Position numbers and translations under genes: made by a program. A stretch of DNA of 64,000 bases from Janthinobacterium agaricidamnosum NBRC 102515 = DSM 9628 (GTDB lineage Bacteria > Pseudomonadota > Gammaproteobacteria > Burkholderiales > Burkholderiaceae_D). The DNA lies in assembly GCF_000723165.1 (NCBI RefSeq), contig NZ_HG322949.1:360085-424084 (forward strand), read 5' to 3'. Shown in pieces: positions 18,345-28,768 of the stretch. The stretch's first letter is position 1; each line of letters begins with the position of its first letter. Under the pieces are notes generated by a model. That model worked only from the letters and a program-made list of their open reading frames with translations. It was not told the DNA's origin and searched no databases.

Positions 18345-19821
18345 TTTGTCCAACGCTAACCTTTCCAACTTCATCAATGGCGCATGGCTGGCCGGCGGCG
18401 GTGCCGAGCTGGTCACCATCGATCCCGCCAGCGGCCGCCAGACCTGGGCCAGCAATCAAGCCACCGCGGCCGACGTCGAACAGGCGTGCCAGGCCGCCCG
18501 CGCGGCGTTCGGGAGCTGGGCCGACACGCCGCTGGAACAGCGCATCGCCATCTGCGTGCGCTTCCGCGACTTGCTGAAGCAGGACGCCGAAGAGCTGGCG
18601 CTGCTGATCTCGGAAGAAGTCGGCAAGCCGCTGTGGGAATCGCGCACCGAAGTGGCGACGATGGCCAGCAAGATCGACATCTCGGTGCAGTCGCATGGCG
18701 CGCGCACCGGCGTCACGCACAGCAAGATCGCCGACGGCGACGCGGTGCTGCGGCACCGTCCGCACGGCGTGTTCGGCGTGTTCGGTCCTTACAATTTTCC
18801 CGGCCACCTGCCGAACGGCCACATCGTGCCGGCGCTGATCGCCGGTAACACGGTGGTCTTCAAGCCCAGCGAATACGCGCCGCGCACGGCTATCAAGACG
18901 GTCCAATTGTGGCAGCGGGCAGGCTTGCCGGCCGGCGTCGTCAATCTGGTCAACGGCGGCCGCGATACCGGCGTCGCGCTGGGACAGAATGCCTTGCTGG
19001 ACGGCGTGCTGTTCACCGGCAGCTGCCAGACCGGCGTCAGCCTGCATCGCCAGTTCGGCGGCCAGCCCGGCAAGATGCTGGCGCTGGAAATGGGCGGCAA
19101 CAACGCGCTGGTGGTGTGGGATATCAAGGATATCGACGCGGCCGTGCACCACGCGATCTTTTCGGCGTTTGTCTCGGCCGGCCAGCGCTGCACCTGCGCG
19201 CGCCGGCTGGTGGTGCAGGATAACGCGGCCGGCGCCGCCTTCATCCAGCGCCTGATCGACGTGGCCGCCAGGCTGGGCCTGGGCGCGTCGGACGCCGAAC
19301 CGCAGCCGTTCATGGGGCCGGTGGTATCGGCCGCCGTCGCCGCAAGGCTGGTAGAAGCGCAGGCGGCCATGGTGGCCAAGGGCGGCACCACCTTGCTGCA
19401 AATGCGCCAGTTGACGCCGCAAGCGGGGTTTGTCACGGCCGGCATCGTCGACGTCACCGATGCGCAAGGCATCCCCGATGAAGAATGGTTCGGGCCGCTG
19501 CTGCAAGTGATACGCGTCGCCGATTTCGACACGGCGTTGAGCGTGGCGAACAACACCGCCTTCGGCCTGGCCGCCGCGCTGCTGTCGGACGACCCGGCCT
19601 TGTGGCAAAAATTCCAGGCGCGCGCGCGCGCCGGCATCATCAACTGGAACCGTCCGACCACCGGCGCGGCCAGCAGCGCGCCGTTCGGCGGCGTCGGCCA
19701 GTCCGGCAACCACCGTCCGAGCGCCTATTATGCGGCCGACTATTGCGCCTATCCGGTCGCGTCGATCGAAAACAGCGTGCTGGAAATGCCGGCCAAGCTG
19801 TCGCCGGGTTTGAATTTTTAA
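18337..19821 (+). CDS. astD: N-succinylglutamate 5-semialdehyde dehydrogenase
   Basis: NAD-dependent aldehyde dehydrogenase oxidising succinylglutamate semialdehyde to succinylglutamate, fourth AST step. 494 residues, normal for the family. Visible: the [13 protein letters not shown] cofactor/oxyanion stretch with Asn153, the general base Glu251 in [11 protein letters not shown], and the catalytic cysteine in [10 protein letters not shown] (Cys285, with Cys287 nearby). Its ATG lies inside the end of astA; GAGGAAG precedes it. Confidence 0.95.
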   Translation: MPDLSNANLSNFINGAWLAGGGAELVTIDPASGRQTWASNQATAADVEQACQAARAAFGSWADTPLEQRIAICVRFRDLLKQDAEELALLISEEVGKPLWESRTEVATMASKIDISVQSHGARTGVTHSKIADGDAVLRHRPHGVFGVFGPYNFPGHLPNGHIVPALIAGNTVVFKPSEYAPRTAIKTVQLWQRAGLPAGVVNLVNGGRDTGVALGQNALLDGVLFTGSCQTGVSLHRQFGGQPGKMLALEMGGNNALVVWDIKDIDAAVHHAIFSAFVSAGQRCTCARRLVVQDNAAGAAFIQRLIDVAARLGLGASDAEPQPFMGPVVSAAVAARLVEAQAAMVAKGGTTLLQMRQLTPQAGFVTAGIVDVTDAQGIPDEEWFGPLLQVIRVADFDTALSVANNTAFGLAAALLSDDPALWQKFQARARAGIINWNRPTTGAASSAPFGGVGQSGNHRPSAYYAADYCAYPVASIENSVLEMPAKLSPGLNF

Positions 19822-19831
19822 GGAAACGCTC

Positions 19832-21184
19832 ATGCAAACACCTTCGATGACGGCGCGCGAATTCAACTTCGACGGCCTGGTCGGCCCATCGCATAATTAC
19901 GCCGGCCTGTCGTTCGGCAACGTGGCCTCGTTCAGCAACGTCAAGAGCGCGTCGAACCCGAAGCAGGCGGCCTTGCAGGGCCTGGCGAAAATGCGCGCGC
20001 TGGCCGCGCGCGGTTTTGCCCAGGCGCTGCTGCCGCCGCAAGACCGGCCGAATTTCCGTTTGCTGCGCAGCCTGGGTTTTTCCGGCAGCGACGCCGACGT
20101 GCTGGCCAGCGCCTACCGCGAATCGCCGGTGATCCTGGCGTGCGCCTATTCGGCGTCGCCGATGTGGACCGCCAACGCCGCCACGGTCAGCCCGTCGGCC
20201 GATACCGCGGACGGCAAGGTGCATTTCACCGCCGCCAACCTGAACAACAAGCTGCACCGCGCGTTCGAGCATGGCCAGTCGGTGCGCAGCCTGCGCGCGA
20301 TCTTCGGCGATGAACGTTATTTCGCGGTCCACGACGCGCTGCCGTCGACGCCGGCGTTCGGCGACGAGGGCGCGGCCAACCACACCCGCTTGTGCGCCGC
20401 ACATGGCGCGGCGGCGGTCGAGATGTTCGTCTACGGCCGGGTCGAATTCGATCCGTCGGCGCCGTCGCCGAAACGCTACCCGGCGCGCCAGACGCTGGAA
20501 GCGTCGCAGGCGGTGGCGCGGCTGCATGGCTTGCACCCGAAGCGCACCGTCTACCTGCAGCAAAACCCGGACGTGATCGACCAGGGCGTATTTCATAACG
20601 ACGTGATCGCGGTCGGCAACGGCAATGTGCTGTTTTATCACGAGCAGGCATTTGCCGAAGAGGGCGAAAGCCTGTCCGTATTGCGGCGCAGCCTGGCGGC
20701 CAGCGGCGCCCAATTGCACGCCTTGCGGGTCGAGACCGGCCAGGTGCCGATCGCCGACGCGGTCAGCAGCTATCTGTTCAACAGCCAGTTGCTGTCCAAG
20801 CCGGACGGCAAGATGGCGTTGGTGATTCCGCAGGAATGCCAGGAAAACCGCGCCGTCGCGCGCTATCTCGACGGCTTGGTGGCCAGCGGCGGCCCGGTCG
20901 ACGAATTGATCCATTTCGACCTGCGCCAGAGCATGCGCAATGGCGGCGGCCCGGCCTGTCTGCGGCTGCGCGTGGCGCTGACCGATGCCGAGGCGGGCGC
21001 GATGCACCAGGGCGTGCTGATGACCGAAGCGCTGTACCAGCGGCTGGTGGCCTGGGTCGAAAAACATTACCGCGACCGGCTGGAGCCGGGCGACCTGGCC
21101 GATCCGGCGCTGGCGCTGGAAGTGCACGCGGCGCTTGAAGAATTGACGATCATCCTCAACATGACTGGATTGTACGAATTTTAG
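19832..21184 (+). CDS. astB: N-succinylarginine dihydrolase
   Basis: Second AST step: succinylarginine + 2 H2O to succinylornithine + 2 NH3 + CO2. 450 residues, pentein fold. Landmarks are [20 protein letters not shown] near the N terminus, [20 protein letters not shown] with the catalytic His region, and the C-terminal nucleophile cysteine in [21 protein letters not shown] precedes the ATG; an alternative ATG five codons on (MTAREF) is also possible. It starts 10 bp after astD. Confidence 0.95.
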   Translation: MQTPSMTAREFNFDGLVGPSHNYAGLSFGNVASFSNVKSASNPKQAALQGLAKMRALAARGFAQALLPPQDRPNFRLLRSLGFSGSDADVLASAYRESPVILACAYSASPMWTANAATVSPSADTADGKVHFTAANLNNKLHRAFEHGQSVRSLRAIFGDERYFAVHDALPSTPAFGDEGAANHTRLCAAHGAAAVEMFVYGRVEFDPSAPSPKRYPARQTLEASQAVARLHGLHPKRTVYLQQNPDVIDQGVFHNDVIAVGNGNVLFYHEQAFAEEGESLSVLRRSLAASGAQLHALRVETGQVPIADAVSSYLFNSQLLSKPDGKMALVIPQECQENRAVARYLDGLVASGGPVDELIHFDLRQSMRNGGGPACLRLRVALTDAEAGAMHQGVLMTEALYQRLVAWVEKHYRDRLEPGDLADPALALEVHAALEELTIILNMTGLYEF

Positions 21185-21201
21185 TCCCCGATCAAACAAC
21201 T

Positions 21202-21250
21202 TCCGGCAATCTCGCCGGAGGTGAAGGAATTGCACGGGAAACCCTCGTGC
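21202..21250 (+). other. Two hairpins in the astB-gdhB gap
   Basis: Hairpin 1 is TCCGGC / GCCGGA (21202-21219); hairpin 2 is GCACG / CGTGC (21232-21250). Neither has a T tract, so they look like leader or processing structures in the 143-bp gap before gdhB rather than terminators. They do not match a riboswitch class that I can recognise. Confidence 0.45.
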
Positions 21251-21327
21251 CGCAAGCATCGACGCCGAGCCGCCACAAGCCAACACGGCGCGATGAACAA
21301 TTCACATTACCGCAATGGAGATGCAAG

Positions 21328-24300
21328 ATGAAACACATGCCACAAGATTTGCGTACCCAGACCCTGGACCTGGTCCATGCCGGCAAACCGGCCACCGACA
21401 GCAGCCAGGTCGCGGCGCTGATCAGCGCCTGGCTAGGTTCGCTGGATGAGGAAGACCTGGCCGACATCGCGCCCGACAGCCTGGCGCCGGTGCTGTGGGA
21501 GGGGTTTGCGCAAGCCGCCGGACGCAGCGGCGCGGGGTGCCAGATCGCGGCCCTGCGCTACGCCGATGGCCGTGGTGGCGTTGCGACCGCCTTGCTGATC
21601 CAGAACGACGACATGCCTTACCTGGTCGACTCCATCGTCATGGCGCTGCGCAAGCGGCAGGTGGCGGTCAGCGGCGTGATGAACGCGGTGCTGCCGGTCA
21701 GCCGGACCGCCGATGGCGCGCTGGCCGCCGTCGGCCAGCCGGGCGACCCGCTGGAATCGTATGTCTTGTGCCTGTTGTCGGAAGAATTGCCGGCCGCCGA
21801 GCTGGCCGCGCTGGTCGGCGCGCTGCAAATGGTGGCGCGCGACGCTGCCGTGGTGCGGCGCGACGCCGGCGCCATGGCTGACCAATTGGCCTCGGCCGCG
21901 GCGGGCGCCTCGGCGTTGGGCGACGAAGGCAGGGAAGTCGCGGCCTTCCTCGACTGGGCCCGCAGCGAAGGTTTTGAATTGTTCGGCTACGCCTATTACC
22001 GCGTCAAGCCGGGCGAACGCGAACTGGAACGCGACGTGCCGAGCCGCCTCGGGGTGCTGCAGGATGCAACGCATCCGATTTACGCGACCTGCCTGGCCAG
22101 CATTCCCGGCGACTTCGACACGCTGTCGAAACGCGCTTCCTCGCTGTCGATCGTCAAGGCCGACGTGGCCGGCACCCTGCACCGCGATTCGCAGCTCGAT
22201 TTCATCGGCGTGCGCAGCACCGACGCCACTGGCGCGATCCTCGGCGAGCATTGCTTCCTCGGCTTGTTCACCCGCGCCGCCAATACCAGCCCGCTGGCCA
22301 GCCTGCCGTTCGCGCGCGGCCGCGTGGCCGAAGTGCTGCGCCTTGCCGGCGTGCGCCAGCAAGGTTTCCGCGCCGAGAAATTTCGCGAAATCCTCGAATC
22401 GCTGCCGCGCACCGAAGCGCTGGAAGCCGATCCCGACTGGCTGGCGCAAGTGTGCGGTGCGGTGGTGTCGCTGTACAAGCAGCCGCGCACCAAGGTGTTC
22501 GCCCGGCGCGACGTGTATGCGCGCCACCTGAACGTGCTGGTGTATCTGCCGCGCGAGCGCTACAGCGCCAGCGTCGCGGCGGCACTGGCGCAGGCGCTGA
22601 AGTCCAGCTCCGGCGCGACCCACGTCAGTTCGCAAACGCTGGTGGCCGACGGCCCGCTGGCGCGCCTGTACCTGATCGCGCACGCGGCGCGTTATCCGCT
22701 CGACCTGGAAAGCGATATCCAGCAACCGCTGCTGGGCGTGCTGGACGGCTGGCATACCGCGTACGCGGTGCTGGCCGACGCGGTGTTCGACGTGACTATG
22801 CGCGGCAGCCTGCGCAAGCTCGGCGCCAGCCTGCCGGCCGACTATGTCGCCGCGACGGCGCCGCTGGTGGCCTTCCACGACCTGGGCACGATCTTGCGCA
22901 ACACCGATCCATCGAAGGTCGACGTGCGGGTCGAAGTGGCCAGCGATGCGGCCACCATCCGCCTGTATTCGGTGGACCGGGTGCCGTCGCTGTCGACCAT
23001 TTTGCCGGCGCTGCATAACGCCGGCGTGGCGATCGACCGCGAGCAGGCGTATTCGATCGCCTATGAAGGCAAGCGCCATTTCGTCACCACGCTGTCGGTC
23101 GACGCGGCCAGCACGGCAAAATTGGGCCAGCCGAAAGTGGTGCCGGTGGCGCAGGAATTGTTTGCCGCGCTGTTCAACGACGAAGCCGAAGACGGCCGCC
23201 TGAACGGCCTGGTGATCGAAGGCGGCCTGAGCACCCGCGAAGTGCAGCTGGTGCGCGCCTACATGAGTTACTGGCGCCAGACCGGCAGCCGTTTTTCGGT
23301 GCGCTACATCGCCGAGAGCCTGCGCAAGCAGCCGGCCCTGGTGAAAACGCTGGTCGACGCCTTCCTGCAGCGCTTCGATCCGGCCTTGTCCGGCGAACAG
23401 CACGGCGCCGCGCTGGAAGCGCTGCGCGCGGTGAAGGCCAACCTGGCGGCCGTGAACCATGCGGACACCGAGGAAATCCTCGGCGCGCTGAGCGACCTGA
23501 TGCTGGCGACGCTGCGCACCAACTACTTCCAGAATCAGCAAAAAGGCGACAAGATCATCTTCAAGTTCGACACCGGCAATTTGACGTTGGTGCCGGAACC
23601 GCGCCCATACCGCGAAATCTTCGTCTTCTCGCGCCGCTTTGAAGGCGTGCATTTGCGCGGCGGCCCGGTGGCGCGCGGCGGCTTGCGCTGGTCCGACCGG
23701 ATGGAGGATTACCGCACCGAAGTGCTGGGCCTGGTCAAGGCGCAGATGGTCAAAAACGCGGTGATCGTGCCGGCCGGCGCCAAGGGCGGTTTTGTCTGCA
23801 AGATGATGCCGAAGGACGCGGTGCGCGAAACCATCGCGGCCGAAGGCGAAGCCGTTTATCGTTTGTTCATTTCCAGCCTGCTCGAAGTGACCGATAACCG
23901 TTCGCTCGGTAATATCGTGCCGCCAGTCGACACCGTCTGCTACGACGACGCCGACCCGTACCTGGTGGTGGCGGCCGACAAGGGCACCGCGACCTTCTCC
24001 GACATCGCCAACGGCATCGCCGTGCAGCGCGGTTTCTGGCTCGGCGACGCGTTCGCATCGGGCGGTTCCAACGGTTACGACCACAAGAAACTGGGCATCA
24101 CCGCCAAGGGCGCGTTCGAAGCCGTCAAGCGCCACTTCTATGAAATGGACCACGACCTGGCCACCACCCCGATCACCGTGGTCGGCGTGGGCGACATGTC
24201 GGGCGACGTGTTCGGCAATGGCGTGCTGCTGTCGCGCCAGCTGAAAGTGCTGGCGGCGTTCGACCACCGCCATATCTTCCTCGACCCGGCGCCGGATGTC

Positions 24301-26037
24301 GCGGTCTCGTTCGACGAGCGGGCACGCCTGTTCGCGTTGCCGCGTTCGTCGTGGGACGACTACAACAAGGATTTGATCTCGGCCGGCGGCGGGGTGTATC
24401 CGCGTTCGCTGCGCAGTATCGAATTGTCGCCGCAAATCCGTGCCGCGCTCGACATCGCCGACACCGCGCTGGCGCCGGAAGAGCTGATGCACCGCATCCT
24501 GCAGGCGCCGGTCGACCTGTTCTATAACGGCGGCATCGGCACCTACATCAAGGCGTCGGGCGAGACCCACGCGCAAGTGAAGGACCGCGCCAACGATACT
24601 ATCCGCGTCGACGGCAGCCAGTTGCGCTGCAAGGTGGTGGCCGAGGGCGGCAACCTGGGCGCGACCCAGTCCGGCCGCATCGAATTCGCGCTGGCGGGCG
24701 GCCGCATCTTCACCGATGCGATCGACAATTCTGCCGGCGTGGATTGCTCCGACCATGAAGTCAACGTCAAGATCTGGCTCGACGTCGAAGTCAACGCCGG
24801 CAAGCTCAGCGAAGAAGAGCGCAACCGCGAACTGTATGCGATGACCGACGACGTGGAACGCCTGGTATTGCGCGACAATACCCAGCAAACCCGTTTGCTG
24901 GTGCGCGAATTGCAGGCGCAGACGGACGGCGCGGCGCAGGATGGCTACGCGGCGCTGATCGCCAGCCTGGAAGAGGAAGGCGCCCTGTCGCGCGAGCTGG
25001 AGCAATTGCCGAGCGTGGCCGAACTGGCGCGCCGCAAGCTCGACAACCGCTGCTTGACGACGCCGGAACTGGCGGTGGTGATCGCCAACGTCAAGAACCG
25101 CTACAAGCGCATCCTGTCGACGCTGCCCCTGACCGCCCAAGGCTGGGCCGAGCCGGTGTTGAAACCGTATTTCCCGTCGCTGCTGGTGGCGACCCGCAGC
25201 GCGCTGGACCACCCGCTGGCCAACGCCATCCTGGCCACCGTGCTGGCCAATGAAGCGGTCAACCGCTGCGGTCCGTTGATGATCCGCGACCTGGCGGCCG
25301 AATACAAGACCGGCGAAGCGGACGTGATCCTGGCGTGGGGCCAGGCCTGGTCGGCGCTGAACCTGGCGCCGGTGTTCGACGCCTTGGACGCCGATGCGCT
25401 GGCGGTGCCGCGCGCGGTGTCGGTCAAGGTCGATGGGCAGACCCGCGCGCTGCATAAAACCATGACCGGCGGCGTGCTGGCGATTCCGCTGGAGCAGCGC
25501 AACGGCGGCGCGCTCGATGAGCTGACGCGCCTGTTCGGCGCCGCGTCGAAACGCGACTTGCTGCAATCGGTCGCCGGCAAATCCGAAGCGGCGCTGACGC
25601 CGGGCCTGAAGCCGGCCTTCGTGCTGGCCTGGGATGCGGTCGATGCGCTGGAAGTGGTGGCCGGCTTCCTGTTCCCGGCGCTGTCGGTGGCGCGTCCGGC
25701 CGGCATGGACTTGCCGGCCTTCCTGCAAGTCGGCCTCGCGCTGCGCGGCCAGGCCGGCATCGATACGCTGGAACGCGGCCTGAAGCTGGCCGCCACCGGC
25801 AAGTCGCAGGAACAGTTGCGCAGCTATGCGCAGCACGCCTTGCGCCGCACCCAGCAGCGCTTGTTGACGCAGGTGCTGGAACGCGCATCGCAGGGGCAAG
25901 GCGCGGCCGGCGACGCGGTGGCCTCGGTGATCGGCTCGCTCGGCTTGTCGGCTTATCACGCGGCGACCGAACTGGAACAGGCGATGCTCGATGTCTGGTC
26001 CTTGTCCGAAGCGGCCAACGGCGCCGTGGCGGCATAA
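21328..26037 (+). CDS. gdhB: NAD-specific glutamate dehydrogenase, large (about 170 kDa) type
   Basis: Catabolic glutamate dehydrogenase: glutamate + NAD to 2-oxoglutarate + NH3 + NADH. The start at 21328 (MKHMPQDLRTQT) follows GGAG; the frame extends to 21247 without support. The 1569 residues match the large-GDH family: a long N-terminal regulatory region (about 1-690, with ACT-like segments), then the catalytic core with RGGPVARGGLRWSDRMEDYRTEVLGLVKAQMVKN and PAGAKGGF (substrate-binding lysines), the NAD-binding part around GVGDMSGDVFGNG, and a long helical C terminus. Lying inside the AST operon, it would turn the glutamate made by AstC and AstE into a TCA intermediate. In Pseudomonas gdhB is arginine-induced through ArgR but is not located inside the aru operon, to my knowledge. 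Confidence 0.95.
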   Translation: MKHMPQDLRTQTLDLVHAGKPATDSSQVAALISAWLGSLDEEDLADIAPDSLAPVLWEGFAQAAGRSGAGCQIAALRYADGRGGVATALLIQNDDMPYLVDSIVMALRKRQVAVSGVMNAVLPVSRTADGALAAVGQPGDPLESYVLCLLSEELPAAELAALVGALQMVARDAAVVRRDAGAMADQLASAAAGASALGDEGREVAAFLDWARSEGFELFGYAYYRVKPGERELERDVPSRLGVLQDATHPIYATCLASIPGDFDTLSKRASSLSIVKADVAGTLHRDSQLDFIGVRSTDATGAILGEHCFLGLFTRAANTSPLASLPFARGRVAEVLRLAGVRQQGFRAEKFREILESLPRTEALEADPDWLAQVCGAVVSLYKQPRTKVFARRDVYARHLNVLVYLPRERYSASVAAALAQALKSSSGATHVSSQTLVADGPLARLYLIAHAARYPLDLESDIQQPLLGVLDGWHTAYAVLADAVFDVTMRGSLRKLGASLPADYVAATAPLVAFHDLGTILRNTDPSKVDVRVEVASDAATIRLYSVDRVPSLSTILPALHNAGVAIDREQAYSIAYEGKRHFVTTLSVDAASTAKLGQPKVVPVAQELFAALFNDEAEDGRLNGLVIEGGLSTREVQLVRAYMSYWRQTGSRFSVRYIAESLRKQPALVKTLVDAFLQRFDPALSGEQHGAALEALRAVKANLAAVNHADTEEILGALSDLMLATLRTNYFQNQQKGDKIIFKFDTGNLTLVPEPRPYREIFVFSRRFEGVHLRGGPVARGGLRWSDRMEDYRTEVLGLVKAQMVKNAVIVPAGAKGGFVCKMMPKDAVRETIAAEGEAVYRLFISSLLEVTDNRSLGNIVPPVDTVCYDDADPYLVVAADKGTATFSDIANGIAVQRGFWLGDAFASGGSNGYDHKKLGITAKGAFEAVKRHFYEMDHDLATTPITVVGVGDMSGDVFGNGVLLSRQLKVLAAFDHRHIFLDPAPDVAVSFDERARLFALPRSSWDDYNKDLISAGGGVYPRSLRSIELSPQIRAALDIADTALAPEELMHRILQAPVDLFYNGGIGTYIKASGETHAQVKDRANDTIRVDGSQLRCKVVAEGGNLGATQSGRIEFALAGGRIFTDAIDNSAGVDCSDHEVNVKIWLDVEVNAGKLSEEERNRELYAMTDDVERLVLRDNTQQTRLLVRELQAQTDGAAQDGYAALIASLEEEGALSRELEQLPSVAELARRKLDNRCLTTPELAVVIANVKNRYKRILSTLPLTAQGWAEPVLKPYFPSLLVATRSALDHPLANAILATVLANEAVNRCGPLMIRDLAAEYKTGEADVILAWGQAWSALNLAPVFDALDADALAVPRAVSVKVDGQTRALHKTMTGGVLAIPLEQRNGGALDELTRLFGAASKRDLLQSVAGKSEAALTPGLKPAFVLAWDAVDALEVVAGFLFPALSVARPAGMDLPAFLQVGLALRGQAGIDTLERGLKLAATGKSQEQLRSYAQHALRRTQQRLLTQVLERASQGQGAAGDAVASVIGSLGLSAYHAATELEQAMLDVWSLSEAANGAVAA

Positions 26038-26041
26038 GATC

Positions 26042-27067
26042 ATGAGCGGCCTCGAATCATCCCAGGGCGCAGCCGGGCCGGTCGTGTCGGCAGCGGTCAA
26101 GGCGTTGGCGGAAGCGGATTTCAGCGCCATCGCGCAGTTGTTCAGCGATGCCGGTTTCAGCGTGGCCTTGCCGGCGTCCGGCATGGTGCAGATAAAGTCC
26201 CGCCGCGCCGATCCGTCGCGGACCAGCGTGCTGCTGTCGGTCGGCGTGCATGGCGATGAAACCGGACCGATCGAAGTGCTGGCGCATTTGCTCGATGCGC
26301 TGTCGCGCGACGCCGGCGCGCTGGCGGTGGACTTGATGGTCTGCGTCGGCAACCTGGACGCGATCCGGGCCGGCAAACGGTTTATCGACGCCGACCTGAA
26401 CCGCATGTTCCGGCCGCTGCGCGGCGCGCTGGCCGGCACCGCCGAAGCGGCCCGCGCCGACGCTATGATCGCCGCCACGGCGGCGTTCTTCAACGCTGCG
26501 GGACCGCTGCGCTGGCACCTGGACTTGCATACCGCGATCCGGCCGTCGGTGTATCCGACCTTCGCCATCGTGCCGGAATTGATCGCCGACGACGCCAGGC
26601 GCAAGCTGATCGCCTGGCTGGGGCAGGCGGCGATCGGCGCCATCGTCATGAATCCGCAATCGGCCGGCACCTACAGCTATTATTCGGCCGAGCATTTCGG
26701 CGCCGCCGCCAGCACGGTGGAGCTGGGCCGGGTCGGCACGCTGGGGCAGAACGACTTGCGCCTGTTCGACGATGTGTCGCGCGCGCTGGACGGCTTGCTG
26801 CGCGGCGCCGCGCCGCAGCCGGCCCGGGTGGCATCGCATATCTTCAAGGTGGCCCAGGAAATCATCAAGCTGAGCGATGAGTTCCGCATGGCTTTTGATC
26901 GCAACACGCAAAACTTCACGTCGCTGCCGGAACACGCGGTGATCGCCACCGATGGCGATACCGTCTACACCGTCAAGCATGGCGAGGAACTGGTGGTGTT
27001 TCCGAACCCGGATGTCCGGGTCGGCTTGCGCGCCGGCTTGATGGTGGTGCGGGCCGCCGCTGATTGA
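26042..27067 (+). CDS. astE: Succinylglutamate desuccinylase
   Basis: Last AST step: succinylglutamate to succinate + glutamate. Zinc carboxypeptidase-like fold of the AspA/AstE family, 341 residues. Zinc ligands fall in GVHGDETGPIEVL (His and Glu) and a later His in LDLHTAIRPS; ADLNRMFRPL is the substrate-binding Asn-Arg stretch. The ATG at 26042 is 4 bp after the gdhB stop, so translational coupling is likely; an in-frame start at 25991 would lie inside gdhB. A terminator follows at 27092. Confidence 0.95.
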   Translation: MSGLESSQGAAGPVVSAAVKALAEADFSAIAQLFSDAGFSVALPASGMVQIKSRRADPSRTSVLLSVGVHGDETGPIEVLAHLLDALSRDAGALAVDLMVCVGNLDAIRAGKRFIDADLNRMFRPLRGALAGTAEAARADAMIAATAAFFNAAGPLRWHLDLHTAIRPSVYPTFAIVPELIADDARRKLIAWLGQAAIGAIVMNPQSAGTYSYYSAEHFGAAASTVELGRVGTLGQNDLRLFDDVSRALDGLLRGAAPQPARVASHIFKVAQEIIKLSDEFRMAFDRNTQNFTSLPEHAVIATDGDTVYTVKHGEELVVFPNPDVRVGLRAGLMVVRAAAD

Positions 27068-27091
27068 TGCGCTGAGTCCGGATCTGCATGG

Positions 27092-27129
27092 AGGGCCGGA
27101 ACGCAAGGTGGCGTCCGGCCCTTTTTTTA
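27092..27129 (+). terminator. Intrinsic terminator ending the AST-gdhB operon
   Basis: Stem AGGGCCGGA(A)CGC / GCGTCCGGCCCT with one bulged base and a short loop, followed by TTTTTTTA. It begins 25 bp after the astE stop. Confidence 0.9.
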
Positions 27130-27235
27130 TCTGCGTCATAAATAATTCTTTTTATTAAAATTATCCGTTTAGCAATTTTTTGAACTAGAATAGCTGTAGC
27201 CCTCCTTCCAATAAACTGTCTCTGTGGACATTTCC

Positions 27236-28141
27236 ATGCTGAAAAAATTTCTGGCAGCTTTGTTGTGCCTTTCCGTTAACGCGTCGATGGCCCATGCCGC
27301 CAACGACACGCGGCCTGCCGCACAGCAAATGACCGCCGAGCAATTCATCGCCGCATTGGACTTTCAGAAAGGCAAAATCACCTTGCCGGGTGGCTTGGCG
27401 ACGCTGGATTTACCGGCCAATTTCCGCTACCTGTCGCCATCCGATACCGAGCGCGTGCTGGTCGATGCCTGGGGCAATCCGCCGAACGCGCCAACGCTGG
27501 GCATGGTCGTGCCGGCCGCGATCAGCCCGCTGGAAGCGGATGGCTGGGGCGTCATCGTCACCTATGAAAAAGGCGGCCACGTCAAGGACGACGACGCCGA
27601 CAGCATCCAGTACGACGCATTGCTGAAGGATATGCAGCAAGCGGTGCTGGACAATAATAGCGAACGCAAAAAGCAAGGTTATCCGGGCATGCGGCTGGTC
27701 GGCTGGGCGGAGCCGCCGGGCTATGCCAAGAGCACGCATAAACTGTATTGGGCCAAGGAACTGGGCATTGACGGCATGGACGGCCATTCGCTGAATTACA
27801 ACGTGCGGGTGCTGGGCCGCGAAGGCGTGCTGAACCTGAATGCGGTGGCTGGCATGAACCAGATCGTGGCCATCAAGACTGAAATGAAACAAGTGACGGC
27901 GTTTACCGAATTCACCGACGGCCATCGCTACGCCGATTTCGACGGCAGCACCGATAAAGTGGCGGAATACGGCCTCGCGGCGCTGGTGGCGGGCGGCGTG
28001 GCGAGCAAGCTGGGCCTGTTCGGAAAATTGCTGGCGCTGCTGCTGGCGTTCAAGAAAATCATCTTCATCGGACTGGCGGCTGCGGCGGCAGGGATCTTCA
28101 GGTTCTTTGGCCGCAAGAGCAAGGTGAATCTGGATAAATAG
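27236..28141 (+). CDS. DUF2167 family membrane-anchored protein
   Basis: 301-residue exported protein of unknown function. From the ATG at 27236 it has a signal peptide (MLKKFLAALLCLSVNASMAHA), preferred over the GTG four codons earlier because GTGGA then serves as ribosome site. The body (about 30-235) shows DUF2167 hallmarks: ATLDLPANFRYLSPSDTERVLVDAWGNPP, WGVIVTYEKGGHVKDDDAD, and WAEPPGYAKSTHKLYWAKEL. A C-terminal hydrophobic stretch (about 250-290) followed by RKSKVNLDK anchors it to the membrane. E. coli lacks a close counterpart. Function unknown. Confidence 0.8.
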   Translation: MLKKFLAALLCLSVNASMAHAANDTRPAAQQMTAEQFIAALDFQKGKITLPGGLATLDLPANFRYLSPSDTERVLVDAWGNPPNAPTLGMVVPAAISPLEADGWGVIVTYEKGGHVKDDDADSIQYDALLKDMQQAVLDNNSERKKQGYPGMRLVGWAEPPGYAKSTHKLYWAKELGIDGMDGHSLNYNVRVLGREGVLNLNAVAGMNQIVAIKTEMKQVTAFTEFTDGHRYADFDGSTDKVAEYGLAALVAGGVASKLGLFGKLLALLLAFKKIIFIGLAAAAAGIFRFFGRKSKVNLDK

Positions 28142-28235
28142 GCGGTTACCTTCGACATCAAGGCGCCGCATCGGCAGGAATGCGCCTGCTGGGTTAGACT
28201 GACCATCTGTGGCCGTTTAACTGATAGGAGTGTCC

Positions 28236-28748
28236 ATGTCCCTTTCCCTCTACCAGGCATCGATCCCCGTGTATTTGCGCGGGCTGGGTGTGTTGTCGAC
28301 GCTGCTGGAAAAAGCCGAGGCCCATGCGGAGCAAGGCGGCATCGTGCCGGAAGTATTGCTGGGTGCGCAGCTGGCGCCGGATATGCTGGATTTGACGGCG
28401 CAAGTGCAACGCGCCAGCGATACGTCGAAGTTGTCGGGACAGCGCCTGAGCGGCGTCGCGGCGCCGAAGTTCGACGATAACGAGGTCAGTTTCGACCAGT
28501 TGCAGCAACGGATCGCCAATACCGCCAGTTATCTGCGCGGTCTGGATCCGGCACACTTCGATGGCGCCGCATCGCGTACCATCACGCTGCCCTTGGGAGG
28601 CAGCGAAAAACAATTCAATGGAGAAGACTATTTGCTGACGTTTGCCTTGCCGAACTTCTTTTTTCACTTGGCGATGGCGCACGGCATCTTGCGCAATCAT
28701 GGCGTGCAGATCGGCAAACTCGATTACCTGGGGCCGTTCGACGCCTGA
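28236..28748 (+). CDS. DUF1993 family protein
   Basis: Cytosolic 170-residue protein; DUF1993 proteins are four-helix DinB-like bundles of unknown function. Diagnostic stretches are YLRGLGVLSTLLEKAEAHA, LLGAQLAPDMLDLTAQVQ, SFDQLQQRIANTASYLRGL and LPNFFFHLAMAHGILRNHG. The ATG at 28236 is preceded by TAGGAG. It lies 94 bp after the DUF2167 gene; a functional link is not evident. Confidence 0.8.
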   Translation: MSLSLYQASIPVYLRGLGVLSTLLEKAEAHAEQGGIVPEVLLGAQLAPDMLDLTAQVQRASDTSKLSGQRLSGVAAPKFDDNEVSFDQLQQRIANTASYLRGLDPAHFDGAASRTITLPLGGSEKQFNGEDYLLTFALPNFFFHLAMAHGILRNHGVQIGKLDYLGPFDA

Positions 28749-28768
28749 CAGGGTGGCAGGGGTACAGC

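Noticed and set aside
21185..21327. Glycine- or glutamine-type riboswitch before gdhB
   Set aside because: Two hairpins exist but the conserved core bases of these classes were not found.
21433..26670. 1745-residue minus-strand open frame opposite gdhB and astE
   Set aside because: Shadow of codon bias in the opposite gene; low-complexity, rich in Arg, Gln and His, with no recognisable family.
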